In this document: positions 50,248 through 58,991 of the stretch, in pieces
Layout: each line of letters starts with the position of its first letter
How positions within the stretch are numbered: the stretch's first letter is position 1
Assembly: GCA_021325135.1 (NCBI GenBank)
Contig: JAJPHT010000046.1
Location: forward strand, 62,001 to 126,000
Direction: 5' to 3'
Length of the DNA stretch: 64,000 bases
Source of the DNA: Pseudomonadota bacterium
GTDB taxonomy: Archaea > Thermoplasmatota > SW-10-69-26 > JACQPN01 > JAJPHT01
Notes under the pieces: generated by a model
Told to the model about the DNA's origin: nothing
Seen by the model: only the letters and a program-made list of their open reading frames with translations
The model's database searches: none
Position numbers and translations under genes: made by a program

Positions 50248-50390
50248 ACGGGTGAACCCAGGCGGGCGCGGTTGGTCCCAGGTGGATGGACATCAGGGCA
50301 GTTGGCCCTAACAGGCCCGACCTGGATCGACCTTCGCCCCTCCGGGCGGACCTGCGCGGAGACGGGCCCAGTTCCGTCCAGCCGCGCGCA

Positions 50391-51113
50391 TCACGCCGGC
50401 CGATCGCCCAGGTACAACCGCCCGACGTTAGGGTCGGCCAGCAGCTCGGCCCCCGTGCCCGTGTAGGCGTTCTTGCCCTGGTCCAGCACGTAGCCGCGGT
50501 CGCTCTTGAGGAGGGCCTTCTTGGCGTTCTGCTCGACGAGGAGGACGGGCGTCCCGGCGTCGGCGATGCGGCGGGCCTGGTCGAAGACGAGGTCCTGGAG
50601 GTTGGGGGCGAGGCCGGCGCTGGGCTCGTCGAGGAGGAGGACGGCGGGCTCCATCATGAGGGCGCGGCCGATGGCGACCATCTGGCGTTGGCCCCCGCTC
50701 ATGCGGCCGACGCGCTCCTTGGCGCGCTCGCGCAGGACGGGGAAGAGGTCGTGGACGCGGGCGCGCGCTTCGGCGATCTCCTTGGGGGGGAGGAGGAAGG
50801 CGCCCATGTCGAGGTTCTCGTCGACGGTCATGGTGGCGAAGACGTTGTTGACCTGCGGGACGTAGGCGAGGCCTTCGCCGACGAGCTTGTCGGGCGCGTG
50901 GCCGGTGATGTCCTTTCCCAGGAGGCTCACCGATCCGCCGCGGGGCTTGAGGAGCCCGGCGATGGCCTTGAGGAGCGTGCTCTTGCCGGCGCCGTTGGGG
51001 CCGAGGATGCAGACCAGCTCGGCGGGCATGACCTCGACGCTAGCGCCCTGGAGGATGTTCACCTCGCCGTAGCCCGCGACGACGCCTTCGGCGGCCAGCA
51101 CAGGGTCGGGCAT
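50391..51113 (-). CDS. livF: Branched-chain amino-acid ABC transporter ATPase LivF
   Basis: 240 residues. Walker A GPNGAGKSTLLKAIAG, signature RMSGGQRQMVAIGRAL, Walker B AVLLLDEPSAGLAP and the H-loop region VLLVEQNAKKAL (Glu-Gln-Asn, typical LivF where other ABCs have His). It powers import together with LivG. ATG start abuts the livG stop with no gap. Confidence 0.93.
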   Translation of the reverse strand: MPDPVLAAEGVVAGYGEVNILQGASVEVMPAELVCILGPNGAGKSTLLKAIAGLLKPRGGSVSLLGKDITGHAPDKLVGEGLAYVPQVNNVFATMTVDENLDMGAFLLPPKEIAEARARVHDLFPVLRERAKERVGRMSGGQRQMVAIGRALMMEPAVLLLDEPSAGLAPNLQDLVFDQARRIADAGTPVLLVEQNAKKALLKSDRGYVLDQGKNAYTGTGAELLADPNVGRLYLGDRPA

Positions 51114-51893
51114 TCAGGCGGCGCCTCCGAGGTAGGCCTCGATGACGTCGGGGTGGGCGCGGACGGTGGCGGCGTCGCCTTCGATGAGCTTCCTGCCGGT
51201 GGCCATGACGACGATGGGGTGGCAGCGCTCGAAGACGGCTTCCAGGTTGTGCTCGACGAGGACGAAGGTGATGCCGCGCTCGCGGCGGAGGGCCTCCACT
51301 TTGTCGAGGAGCTTGCGGGCGAGGGTGGGGTTGACGCCGGCCATGGGCTCGTCCATGAGGACGAGGCGCGGCTCGCGCATGAGGGCGCGCGCCAATTCCA
51401 GGAGCTTCTTCTGGCCTCCGGAGAGGGAGCCCGCGTAGCTGTCGGCGAGGCGCGTCAGCTCGAAGAGCGATAGCATCTCGTCGGCCTTCCGGCGCAGCGC
51501 CTCCTCCTCGTGGCGGACCTGCGGCGCGGCGAAGAGGGGCCCCCAGACGCGCTCGCCCACCTGCCCGTCGGGGGCGAGCATGAGGTTCTCGCGCACGGTC
51601 ATGCGGGAGAGCGCGCGGGTGAGCTGGAAGGTGCGCGCGATGCCGCGGCGCGCGCGGCGCCACGCGGCGAGGCGCGTCACGTCCTGGCCCTCGAAGAGGA
51701 CCTTGCCGGAGGTGGGCCTGTAGGCGCCGGCGAGGAGGTTGAAGTACGTGGTCTTGCCCGCGCCGTTGGGGCCGATGATGCCCGTGAGCGTGCCGCGGCG
51801 GACCTTGAGCGTCACGCCGTCGACGGCCTTGAGGCCCCCGAACTGCTTGCGCAGGTCGACGGTCTCCAGGATGATATCACCCTCATTTGCCAA
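51114..51893 (-). CDS. livG: Branched-chain amino-acid ABC transporter ATPase LivG
   Basis: 259 residues. Walker A GPNGAGKTTYFNLLAG, signature SLSGGQKKLLELARAL, Walker B RLVLMDEPMAGVNP, and FVLVEHNLEAVFERC with the H-loop. The start is a TTG within the livM stop region (TTGGCAAATGA), an 11-nt overlap; no other in-frame start precedes the conserved N-terminus. A TGATATCA octamer encodes its Asp-Ile at residues 6-7. Confidence 0.92.
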   Translation of the reverse strand: MANEGDIILETVDLRKQFGGLKAVDGVTLKVRRGTLTGIIGPNGAGKTTYFNLLAGAYRPTSGKVLFEGQDVTRLAAWRRARRGIARTFQLTRALSRMTVRENLMLAPDGQVGERVWGPLFAAPQVRHEEEALRRKADEMLSLFELTRLADSYAGSLSGGQKKLLELARALMREPRLVLMDEPMAGVNPTLARKLLDKVEALRRERGITFVLVEHNLEAVFERCHPIVVMATGRKLIEGDAATVRAHPDVIEAYLGGAA

Positions 51894-53160
51894 GGGACAT
51901 CTCCTCCTTGGAGCCCACGAGGCCTTGGGGCCGCAGCATGACGACGAGGATGAGGACGAGGCCCACGAGGATGGCCTGGGGCGGGCCGGCGAAGGCGATG
52001 TGGTGCTGGGTGAAGAAGGGGAGCGAGGTGAGGTTGCCGGCCAGCTCGAAGATGCCCCAGATGAGGATGGCGCCCACGATGGCGCCCTTGTGGTTGCCCA
52101 CGCCGCCCAGGACGAGGATGGCGAAGCTGTAGAAGGTGACGATGGCGAGGAAGTCCTCGGGGACGACGCTGGCGACGTTCCAGATGAACAGGATGCCGGC
52201 GACGGCCGCGAGGGCGCTGCCGATCATGAGGGCTTGGAGCTTGTAGAGGAGCGCGTTCTTGCCCAGGGAGGCGGCGACGTCCTCGTCCTCGCGGATGGCC
52301 TTCAGCACGCGGCCCCAGGGCGCGCGGGCCAGCGTCTCCAGGAGGACGAACGCGATGGCGACGCAGAGGATCCCCATGGCGGCGTTGGCGAGGCCCGTGG
52401 GCAACACGTTCCAGTGCTTCGCGAGGTCCTTCATCCACTGCGTGTGCGTGGCCCAGTCGAAGATGGGGCGCGGCACGCTCTGGATGCCCTGCGAGCCGTT
52501 GGTGATATCCGCTTCGTTGAGGGTGAGGAGGAAGACCACCTGGGAGAAGCCCAGGGTCGCGATGGCGAGGTAGTCCTCGCGCAGGCGCAGGCCCGCGAGG
52601 CCCACGACGAGGCCCGCCAGCGTGCTCGCGGCGATGCCGATGAGGACGCCCAGGAAGACGGTGGCGTTGAGCGCGCCGCGCGGGCCCAGGGGGTACATGG
52701 TGGCGCCCGCGTAGATCGCGGCGGCGAGCCCCAGCGCGGCGGCGATCCCGATGGCGACGCGGCGGCGCTTCGCGAAGCGTTGCGCGACCTGGAGCGCGAG
52801 CGCGTAGACGAGGAATCCCAGGCAGAGGGCGATGAGCGCGATGACGGCGAACGCCCACGGCTGCGCGCCCTGGAGCGCGGGCACCACGGCGTCGCGCTGC
52901 TTGAGGACGAAGACGGCGGCGCCGTACGCGCCCAGGCCCATGAACGCGACGTGGCCGAAGTTGAGCAGGCCCGCGTAGCCCATCTCCACCGAGAGGCCCA
53001 GCGCGAGGAGCGCGTAGATGGCGACGGTCATCGCGACGCCCAGGAGGTACGTCCCGCGCAGCGCGTGGTCGGGGCTCATGAGGCCGAAGAGGGAGAGCCC
53101 GCCGAAGACGACGACGAGCGTGCCCGCGAGCACGAGCCATTCGCGGACGCCGCGTCGCAT
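51883..53160 (-). CDS. livM: Branched-chain amino-acid ABC transporter permease LivM
   Basis: 425 residues with about ten membrane helices. LivM signatures include LGLSVEMGYAGLLNFGHVAF, GLRLREDYLAIATLGF, NGSQGIQSVP and AIREDEDVAASLGKN. A hydrophobic insertion around residues 90-140 lengthens it relative to bacterial LivM. ATG overlaps the livH stop by 1 nt (TGATG). Confidence 0.93.
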   Translation of the reverse strand: MRRGVREWLVLAGTLVVVFGGLSLFGLMSPDHALRGTYLLGVAMTVAIYALLALGLSVEMGYAGLLNFGHVAFMGLGAYGAAVFVLKQRDAVVPALQGAQPWAFAVIALIALCLGFLVYALALQVAQRFAKRRRVAIGIAAALGLAAAIYAGATMYPLGPRGALNATVFLGVLIGIAASTLAGLVVGLAGLRLREDYLAIATLGFSQVVFLLTLNEADITNGSQGIQSVPRPIFDWATHTQWMKDLAKHWNVLPTGLANAAMGILCVAIAFVLLETLARAPWGRVLKAIREDEDVAASLGKNALLYKLQALMIGSALAAVAGILFIWNVASVVPEDFLAIVTFYSFAILVLGGVGNHKGAIVGAILIWGIFELAGNLTSLPFFTQHHIAFAGPPQAILVGLVLILVVMLRPQGLVGSKEEMSLGK

Positions 53161-54221
53161 CACGCCTTCCTCCCGAGGATGCCCTGCGGCCGGAGGATCA
53201 GCACGGCAACGAGGACGAGGAACGCCCACGCGATGTCGTACTTGGCGGGCCCGATGCGCATGGCGAGGCCCACGACGAGGCCGCCCACCATGGCGCCGTA
53301 GGGGCTCCCGATGCCGCCCAGCAGCACGGCGGCGAAGATGGGGATGATGACGTTGAACCCCATGTCGGTGCGCAGGCTGTTGTTCTGGTTGAGGCAGAGC
53401 AGGACGCCCGCGAGGGCCACCAGCGCGGCGGCCAGGACCCAGACGTGGACGACGACGCGGTTCACGTCGATGCCGCACACCCTCGCGAGGTCGCGGTTGT
53501 CCGCCAGGGCACGCATCGCCTTGCCCGTGCGCGTGCGCGACATGAAGAGGTGGACGCCCAGGATCACCAGCGCCGCGAGGGCGAGGGTGAGCCACTGCGC
53601 GTTGGAGACGTAGACACCCAGGTACGAGCGCGAGGCGTCCACCGTGCGCTGGAGGCTCACCTGGTCGCCGCCGAAGGCCATCTGGATCGCGTTGCGCAGG
53701 ATCAGCGAGAGGCCCAGGCTGGCGATGACGAGGCTCAGCACGGTGGCGCCGCGGCGGCGCAGGGGCCGCCAGAGGGCGAGCTCCAGGAGGACGGAGAGGA
53801 GCACCGTGGCGGCGATGCCCAGGAGCGTCGCGAGGACGAGCACGCGGTCCGTGGTGCCCAGCCACGCGCCGGGCTGGCGCCACTGCACGTAGGCCGCGTC
53901 CAGCGCCAGCGCCAGGGCGAAGCCCGCGAGGACCCACCGCTCCAGGCGCGCGAGCTTGCGCGTCCAGAGGCGATCTGCCAGCACCGCCAGGCCGATCACG
54001 ATCGCGACGCCCAGCGCGAGAGGCACGATCCTCGCTCCCAGGTAGAGGCTCGTGCCGAAGAGGAACGCCATGTACGCGCCGAAGGTCAGCGTGTCGCCGT
54101 GCGCGAAGGTGGAGAGGTTGAGGATGCCGTAGATCAGCGTGAGCCCGATGGCGCACAGCGCGAGGATCGCGCCGAACACGAGGCCGTTGGCGACGGGCTG
54201 CAGCCACGCGCTGAGGTCCAC
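53160..54221 (-). CDS. livH: Branched-chain amino-acid ABC transporter permease LivH
   Basis: 353 residues, about eight helices. LivH signatures LIYGILNLSTFAHGDTLTFG, RTRTGKAMRALADNRDLARV, GIDVNRVVVHVWVLAAALVA and LLGGIGSPYGAMVGGLVVG are present. GTG start, about 25 nt from an AT-rich CATAGAAA box, so probably leaderless. First gene of livHMGF; the substrate-binding protein LivK is not in this window. Confidence 0.93.
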   Translation of the reverse strand: MDLSAWLQPVANGLVFGAILALCAIGLTLIYGILNLSTFAHGDTLTFGAYMAFLFGTSLYLGARIVPLALGVAIVIGLAVLADRLWTRKLARLERWVLAGFALALALDAAYVQWRQPGAWLGTTDRVLVLATLLGIAATVLLSVLLELALWRPLRRRGATVLSLVIASLGLSLILRNAIQMAFGGDQVSLQRTVDASRSYLGVYVSNAQWLTLALAALVILGVHLFMSRTRTGKAMRALADNRDLARVCGIDVNRVVVHVWVLAAALVALAGVLLCLNQNNSLRTDMGFNVIIPIFAAVLLGGIGSPYGAMVGGLVVGLAMRIGPAKYDIAWAFLVLVAVLILRPQGILGRKA

Positions 54222-54240
54222 GGGAGATGGCTCCGTCTTC

Positions 54241-54248
54241 TTTCTATG
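54241..54248 (-). promoter_or_regulatory. TATA-like box for the liv operon
   Basis: CATAGAAA on the minus strand, centred about 25 nt before the livH GTG at 54221. The only AT-rich octamer near the start. Confidence 0.45.
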
Positions 54249-54306
54249 GGCTCCTGCGGGAAAACCATATCGCTACGGCGCGGGCGCGGTGATGACCTCC
54301 TGGTCA

Positions 54307-54390
54307 AGGGTCCAAAGAACGCGACGAGCGCCACGAGCGCAAAGGACGCAAAGGAAGAAATCATCGCGACCTTGGCGCTCTTTGGACCCT
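54307..54390. repeat. 84-bp element with 12-bp terminal inverted repeats
   Basis: AGGGTCCAAAGA (54307-54318) is the exact reverse complement of TCTTTGGACCCT (54379-54390), and three further bases pair after one mismatch. The interior contains the purine-rich direct repeat CAAAGGACGCAAAGGA. It lies between the divergently placed M29 stop and livH promoter. It could be a MITE-like element or a large terminator hairpin for the aminopeptidase-side transcript. Related purine-rich sequences are common in bacterial intergenic DNA (recollection, not searched). Confidence 0.65.
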
Positions 54391-54401
54391 GGACGAGTGG
54401 A

Positions 54402-55388
54402 TCAAAGCGCGTACTTGCCGCGCTTCTGGACCTGCACGCCGTCGAGCCACACGTCGGTGTCGAGGATCACCACGTCGACGTGGGTCCGCGCGTTCCAGGG
54501 CGCGCCGGTCTGGTCGCCGTAGGGGTTGCCGAACGCGACGTGGACGCCGGGGATCTTCTCGTCCTGGAGGAGGTTGCCCACGAGCTTCGTGAGGCCCAGG
54601 TTTGTGCCCATGGCGAACTCGCCGGCGCGCGTGCCCATGGGGTCCGAGAGGAGATATTCCTTGAACTCGCGCACGACGTCGGGGTTGCCCCCGGTGATGG
54701 TGTCGACCTGCACCTTGCTGTCGCGCACCTCGAAGCGGAGCGGAGGGACGAGTTCCTCGTACTTCTCCGAGAAGAAGTCGCCCAGGAGGTTGGTCACGAT
54801 GGTGCCGTGGAGCCAGACGGGCGCGGTGTAGACCTCGCCCGCGGGGAGGTTGCCCCAGTCGCCCTTCGCGTGGAACTTGCCCGTGTCGGGGAGCCACTTC
54901 CAATCGGGGTGGAAAACGACCTCGAAGTCGGTGCCGTTGGGGTTCGTGACGCGGGCCTTGCGGACGCCCTGCACGCGGTGGAAGAGCCTCATGGTGAGGT
55001 CGGCGACCGCGTCGTAATCCGCGTTCATGCCCATCTCCATGAGCTGCGTCGTGACGCCGGGCATGTGGCCGTGGCGCGCGCTCTTGAGGTGCTTGCGGTA
55101 CGCCATGCGCACGGGAAGCTCGCCCTTGACGCTGGCGGCGGCCCAGAGGGAGACGTCCGCGCGCTCCGCGGCGTCGGCCAGCGCCTTGGGGACTTCCACG
55201 AGGGGGCGCGGGCCGAACTCCTCCAGCACGAAGCGGTGGACCTTGTCGGTGACCTTGCGCGCGGCCTTCTCCAGCGCGTCGCCCACCTCGGGGACCTTCC
55301 GGTCGGTGACGAGGACGACCGACTCGCCCGGCTTGACGCCCATGCACGTCTCGATGGCGTTGCGCGCGCCCTGCTCCAGCTTGGACAC
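54402..55388 (-). CDS. M29-family metalloaminopeptidase
   Basis: 328 residues from GTG, somewhat shorter than the usual 370-410. M29 landmarks: KPGESVVLVTDRKVPEVGDA, MLxVNADYDAV-like GMNADYDAVADLTMRLF, VEVHFHPDW-like region VVFHPDWKWLPDTGK, LPAGEVYTAP (Glu ligand), AGEFAMGTN (Glu ligand), GVHVAFGNPYGDQTG (His ligand) and RTHVDVVI (HxD ligands). It should remove N-terminal residues with a dinuclear metal centre, in the cytosol. Upstream in-frame sequence is Arg/Ala-rich and not homologous. Confidence 0.88.
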   Translation of the reverse strand: MSKLEQGARNAIETCMGVKPGESVVLVTDRKVPEVGDALEKAARKVTDKVHRFVLEEFGPRPLVEVPKALADAAERADVSLWAAASVKGELPVRMAYRKHLKSARHGHMPGVTTQLMEMGMNADYDAVADLTMRLFHRVQGVRKARVTNPNGTDFEVVFHPDWKWLPDTGKFHAKGDWGNLPAGEVYTAPVWLHGTIVTNLLGDFFSEKYEELVPPLRFEVRDSKVQVDTITGGNPDVVREFKEYLLSDPMGTRAGEFAMGTNLGLTKLVGNLLQDEKIPGVHVAFGNPYGDQTGAPWNARTHVDVVILDTDVWLDGVQVQKRGKYAL

Positions 55389-55435
55389 GCAGGCGCCACC
55401 GGCGCGCAGGGGAAAAAAGGTGGCGCCCTCGCGGC

Positions 55436-56305
55436 TCAGGCCAGGGGGCGGAGGTCCCAGCCGAACGTGGGCTGGCCGCCCAGGCCGCCCTCCCCCAGGA
55501 AGGCGTCCATGGCGCGCCGCGCGGCCGTCTCCGTCTCGGGCTGCGCGACGTGCAGCCACCCCCCTGTTGCCCCGTGCGAGCCCGCGAAGAGAAAGAGCGA
55601 GGCCGGCCCCTCCTCCACGCTGAACGCCAGCGTCGAGAAGGAGAACGTGAGGACCCACGGGCCTATCGTGTACGTCGCCTGCGCGCTCCCGCCGTTGAGG
55701 GGCTCGGGCTCGGGGAGGTCGCCCGGGGCGAGGTCGCGCAGGAGCGCGTCGAGGCGGAAGGGCCCCGAGAGGTTCGCGGCCGCGCTCTCCCGGGTGGCGG
55801 GCGCCTTGGGCTGCGTGCGGAGCTGGCTGAAGTCCCAGTCGGACTCGCGCGCGCGGGAGAGCGCGTCGTCCATCCACGCCCCGCGCGCGGACCCGTTGAG
55901 GCTGGTGAGGTCCGCGAGCACGCCGTCGAGGCGCTGGCGGACCTCATCCTGCCCCAGGCGCACGTCCCAGTCCGCGGTGAGGGTCGCGTTGCCCGGGTCC
56001 GCCGCCAGAAGCGCGGCCTGGAAGGAGGCTCGCCCCGCGCGCGGGTCGGACGAGGCCCACGTCGCCTGCTGGAGCGCGTGCGCGCCCCAGCGCGCCTCCA
56101 GCCGCGGGTCCGCCAGGGGTACGCCTTGCGCGGGACGGAGGCGGACGTGGGGGTTCCCTGCGTCGAGGAGCGCCTGGAGCGCGTCGCGCAGGCGGGGCCC
56201 GTCGGCGTGCACCGTCCAGTCGGTGTGGCAGTCGCATCGCGGGGCGCTGGCCGCGCACCCCGCCGACGCCAGCACGGCCACGAGAAGCAGGACCCGCGCG
56301 CGCAT
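55436..56305 (-). CDS. Lipoprotein, paralogue of the next gene
   Basis: 289 residues. Signal peptide RARVLLLVAVLASAGC with lipobox ASAGC. The mature N-terminus CDCHTDWTVHADGPRLRDAL parallels CDECHAAWQAQGVDPRAFDA in the neighbour at 56353. Both continue with an RLEARWG/SLAARWG segment, a DARL/DVRLG region and a C-terminal AARRAMDAFLG/GARAALADLLG helix. Function unknown; the CxCH or CxxCH motif is haem-c-like in form, but one copy lacks the spacing, so haem binding is not claimed. Confidence 0.7.
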   Translation of the reverse strand: MRARVLLLVAVLASAGCAASAPRCDCHTDWTVHADGPRLRDALQALLDAGNPHVRLRPAQGVPLADPRLEARWGAHALQQATWASSDPRAGRASFQAALLAADPGNATLTADWDVRLGQDEVRQRLDGVLADLTSLNGSARGAWMDDALSRARESDWDFSQLRTQPKAPATRESAAANLSGPFRLDALLRDLAPGDLPEPEPLNGGSAQATYTIGPWVLTFSFSTLAFSVEEGPASLFLFAGSHGATGGWLHVAQPETETAARRAMDAFLGEGGLGGQPTFGWDLRPLA

Positions 56306-56352
56306 CCGCGGCTTCCACGAAGGCGCGCCGCATGGGCCTTTCGGAACCGGCC

Positions 56353-57105
56353 TCAGCCGGTGGGCACCAGGGGCCACGACACCGCGCCGGGCGCGATGCC
56401 CGCGTCTCCCAGCAGATCGGCCAGCGCGGCGCGCGCCCCCGCCTCGTCCCGGGGCCCTGAAAGGGTGAGGAGCAGGCTGTAGCGCCCGCGCGGGTTCGCG
56501 TCCAGCAGCAGGCGATCGCCGCCGCGCGTCGCGTCCACGTGCGCGAGGGGGAAGGAGAACTGGAAGCGCCACGCGCCCGCGACGACGGGCTCGCCCGCGA
56601 AGATCGCGTGGTCCTCGTCGCCCAGGATCCGCGGCGCGAGGCGCGCCCAGAGCAGGTCCGCCCGCGGCGCGCCGTCCACGAGGGCGGGGCGCCCCGCGGC
56701 CAACGCAGCGACGAGGCGATCCTCCCGCGCGGCGTCCGCGAGGCTCAGGTTGGCCAGGAGGCCACGCACCAGGGGACGCAGCGCCGCGGCGTCGCGCGTC
56801 CCGTCAACCTGGAGGTGCGCGTCGCCCAGGAAGATCGTGAGCGCGGGCCCGGTCGCGTTGGGCGCGTAGGAGGCGCTCATCATCAGGTAACGGGGTCCCC
56901 AGCGCGCCGCGAGCGAGGCGTTGGGAAGCGGAAGCCCCGCGGGGTCCTGGCGTTGCGCACGGGGGCTGGCGTTCACCGCGTCGAACGCGCGCGGGTCCAC
57001 GCCCTGCGCCTGCCACGCAGCGTGGCACTCGTCGCACGACGCGTGCGTCGCACACCCGGGGGCCAGGAGGAGCGCGAGCAGGAGAAGGGCCGCGACGGCG
57101 CGCAC
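56353..57105 (-). CDS. Lipoprotein with CxxCH motif
   Basis: 250 residues from GTG. Signal peptide AVAALLLLALLLAPGC (lipobox APGC). The mature protein opens HASCDECHAAWQAQG, containing a single CxxCH. It is a paralogue of the preceding lipoprotein in the same order of blocks (NASLAARWGPRY, LTIFLGDAHLQVDG, FQFSFPLAHVDA). The two genes are 47 nt apart and probably co-transcribed. Function unknown. Confidence 0.7.
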   Translation of the reverse strand: MRAVAALLLLALLLAPGCATHASCDECHAAWQAQGVDPRAFDAVNASPRAQRQDPAGLPLPNASLAARWGPRYLMMSASYAPNATGPALTIFLGDAHLQVDGTRDAAALRPLVRGLLANLSLADAAREDRLVAALAAGRPALVDGAPRADLLWARLAPRILGDEDHAIFAGEPVVAGAWRFQFSFPLAHVDATRGGDRLLLDANPRGRYSLLLTLSGPRDEAGARAALADLLGDAGIAPGAVSWPLVPTG

Positions 57106-57200
57106 GGGCCCGCACCCGGCCCACGGCTCATCAGGCCTTGCCCCTGGAAACCCGCCAGCCTCAAGAGACACCTCCGCGGCCATGAGGATGGGGTCGCGCC

Positions 57201-58697
57201 TTGACGAGCGCCTACGTCCGGTCCCTGCGCGCCGACCCGACGCGCTTCGTGGACCCCTACCTCGCCGCCATCGCCGCCGGGGGCGCCCTGGTCCTGGCCG
57301 TGGCCCTGTGGACCCTGGGCGCGAGCGCGCCCGGCGTCGACCTGCCGCGCTGGGTCCTCCTGGCGGGCCTCGCCGCGTCCTCGTGGCTCATCCTCAACCG
57401 GCTCATCCTCTTCGACTGGCGCGGACAACGCATCGCGCTGGGCCCCGACGAGGTGCTCGTCTTCCTCGCCCTCCTTGCGCTGCCTCTGCCTCTCGTGGTC
57501 CTCTTCGCCGTGCCCTCCATGGCGGCCTACCAGGTGAAGACGCGGCGGCCGCTGCTGAAGGGCGCGGCCAACGTCGCCGTGCTCCTCCTGGCGGGCGGCG
57601 CGTGCGTCTCCACCTTCGCCCTCCTGCGGCTCGCCCTCCCGCCCCTTGTCGCCATCTGCCTCGCGATCCCCGCCTACACCTTCACGACGCACCTCCTCGT
57701 CTCCAGCGTCTTCTCGCTGCGCGAGCGCGTGAAGGTCCACGTCGTCTTCGGCGAGCGCTTCTGGGTCCCGACGCTCCTCCACGTCGCGCTGGGCGTCTGC
57801 GGCGGGCTCGCGGTGTGGGCGCTCTGGAACGTGCATCCCCTCGCCGTCGCCGCGCTGGCGCCCTTCGCCTACCTCGCCCGCGAGCACGTGGGCCTCGTCG
57901 CGCGCACCGAGCGCGAGGCCCTCGTGCAGAAGCGCCTGAGCGAGATGACGCGCGCGCTCGTGGGCGAGCAGGACCTCGACCGCGCCGCCGAGCGCATCCT
58001 GGAGACGTGTGGCGACGTCTTCCACGCGGGACGCACGACGCTCGTCATCGAGTCCGAAGGGCGCGAGCGGCGCTGGAGCCGCGAGTTCGAAGGCGGCGCC
58101 AGCGCCGAGCCCCCCATGGCCGCCACGCTGGAAGGACCGGGCGGAGAGAAGATGGGCGCGCTGGTCATCCACGCGAACCGGCAGAGCCACGCGCGCTTCG
58201 CCGACGTGGACCGCGACCTCCTCGCCATCGTCGCGGCCGAAACGGCGGCCACCATCGCCAACGCGCGCGCCCTGCACGAGCTCGCCGCCGCCCGCGAGCG
58301 CCTCGTCTCCTCCCGCGTCGCGCGCCCCCTGGTGCGACGCATCGTGCGCTCCATCATGGAGGAGACCCACGCCGACGCCACCTCGCTGCTCCGGCTGGGC
58401 GAATCCCTCGCGCGCACCGCCGACGCGCAGGACATGGACGCCTTCGCCCGCGCCTACGCCGAGATGGGACTGGGCACCATCGAGACGGTGGCGGCCGAGG
58501 GCGGCCAGTACGAGTTCGTGGGCGTCGACCTCTTCGAGAAGTCGCCCGGCTCGCGCGCGACGACGTGCTATCTCGCGCTGGGCTACGCCGCGGGCGCCGT
58601 CTCGCGCCTCCACCACGACGCGCCCACCAAGGGGGCCGAGGTGACGTGCGAGTCGCGCGGGGACGCACGGTGCCGGTTCGTGGTGCACGTCAAGTAG
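57201..58697 (+). CDS. Membrane sensor with GAF and V4R domains, no output domain
   Basis: 498 residues from TTG. Residues about 20-245 contain six to seven transmembrane helices (MASE-like). A GAF domain follows (about 250-385: VGEQDLDRAAERILETCGDV ... LLAIVAAETAATIANARAL). The C-terminus is a V4R (4-vinyl-reductase) domain, about 400-498, with YEFVGVDLFEKSPGSRATTC, YLALGYAAGAVSRL and EVTCESRGDARCRFVV. V4R domains often bind small hydrophobic ligands. No histidine kinase, GGDEF or DNA-binding part is present, so the downstream partner is unknown. It is divergent from the lipoprotein pair, 95 nt away. Confidence 0.78.
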   Translation: MTSAYVRSLRADPTRFVDPYLAAIAAGGALVLAVALWTLGASAPGVDLPRWVLLAGLAASSWLILNRLILFDWRGQRIALGPDEVLVFLALLALPLPLVVLFAVPSMAAYQVKTRRPLLKGAANVAVLLLAGGACVSTFALLRLALPPLVAICLAIPAYTFTTHLLVSSVFSLRERVKVHVVFGERFWVPTLLHVALGVCGGLAVWALWNVHPLAVAALAPFAYLAREHVGLVARTEREALVQKRLSEMTRALVGEQDLDRAAERILETCGDVFHAGRTTLVIESEGRERRWSREFEGGASAEPPMAATLEGPGGEKMGALVIHANRQSHARFADVDRDLLAIVAAETAATIANARALHELAAARERLVSSRVARPLVRRIVRSIMEETHADATSLLRLGESLARTADAQDMDAFARAYAEMGLGTIETVAAEGGQYEFVGVDLFEKSPGSRATTCYLALGYAAGAVSRLHHDAPTKGAEVTCESRGDARCRFVVHVK

Positions 58698-58991
58698 CGA
58701 CCGGCCGGGTCTGGGCGGGTCGGCGCGGCCGGCTGGAGATCACCCAAGGTCCGGGCTCTTGGAGCCGCATGGCCTCGGGTGCGCCCACCCGGACGCAGGT
58801 GCGCGCACCTGCGCCTACCTCCGCTCAAAGTCGAACCCGTCAACCCAAGTCGTGTCGCTCGCGCCCCGACCACGGCCACTTTTCCGGGCCCAATTCCTTC
58901 AGATGCCCCAAAAAGCGGACCGCTGCCCCGGTGCAGAACCACCCAATCAAAAAAACGCGCCAAGGGTTCCCAAGGCGCAGGTCCCAGCGTC
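58698..58991. other. Intergenic region containing the inverted 43-nt repeat
   Basis: 294 nt without a supported gene. It holds the second copy of the 43-nt repeat (58801-58843) extended by a palindromic GCAGGTGCGCGCACCTGC (58796-58811 region) and an A-rich stretch around 58950. The convergent arrangement of the sensor gene and the small secreted protein suggests transcription ends here. Confidence 0.5.
58801..58843 (-). repeat. Dispersed 43-nt repeat, copy 2
   Basis: Reverse complement of 50205-50247 with one mismatch (A for G after GGAGGT). On this side it runs into a longer GCAGGTGCGCGCACCTGC palindrome that copy 1 lacks. Confidence 0.8.

Noticed and set aside
55436..57105. Cytochrome c for the lipoprotein pair
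   Set aside because: Only one of the two has a proper CxxCH, and no further haem ligand or cytochrome fold signature is visible.
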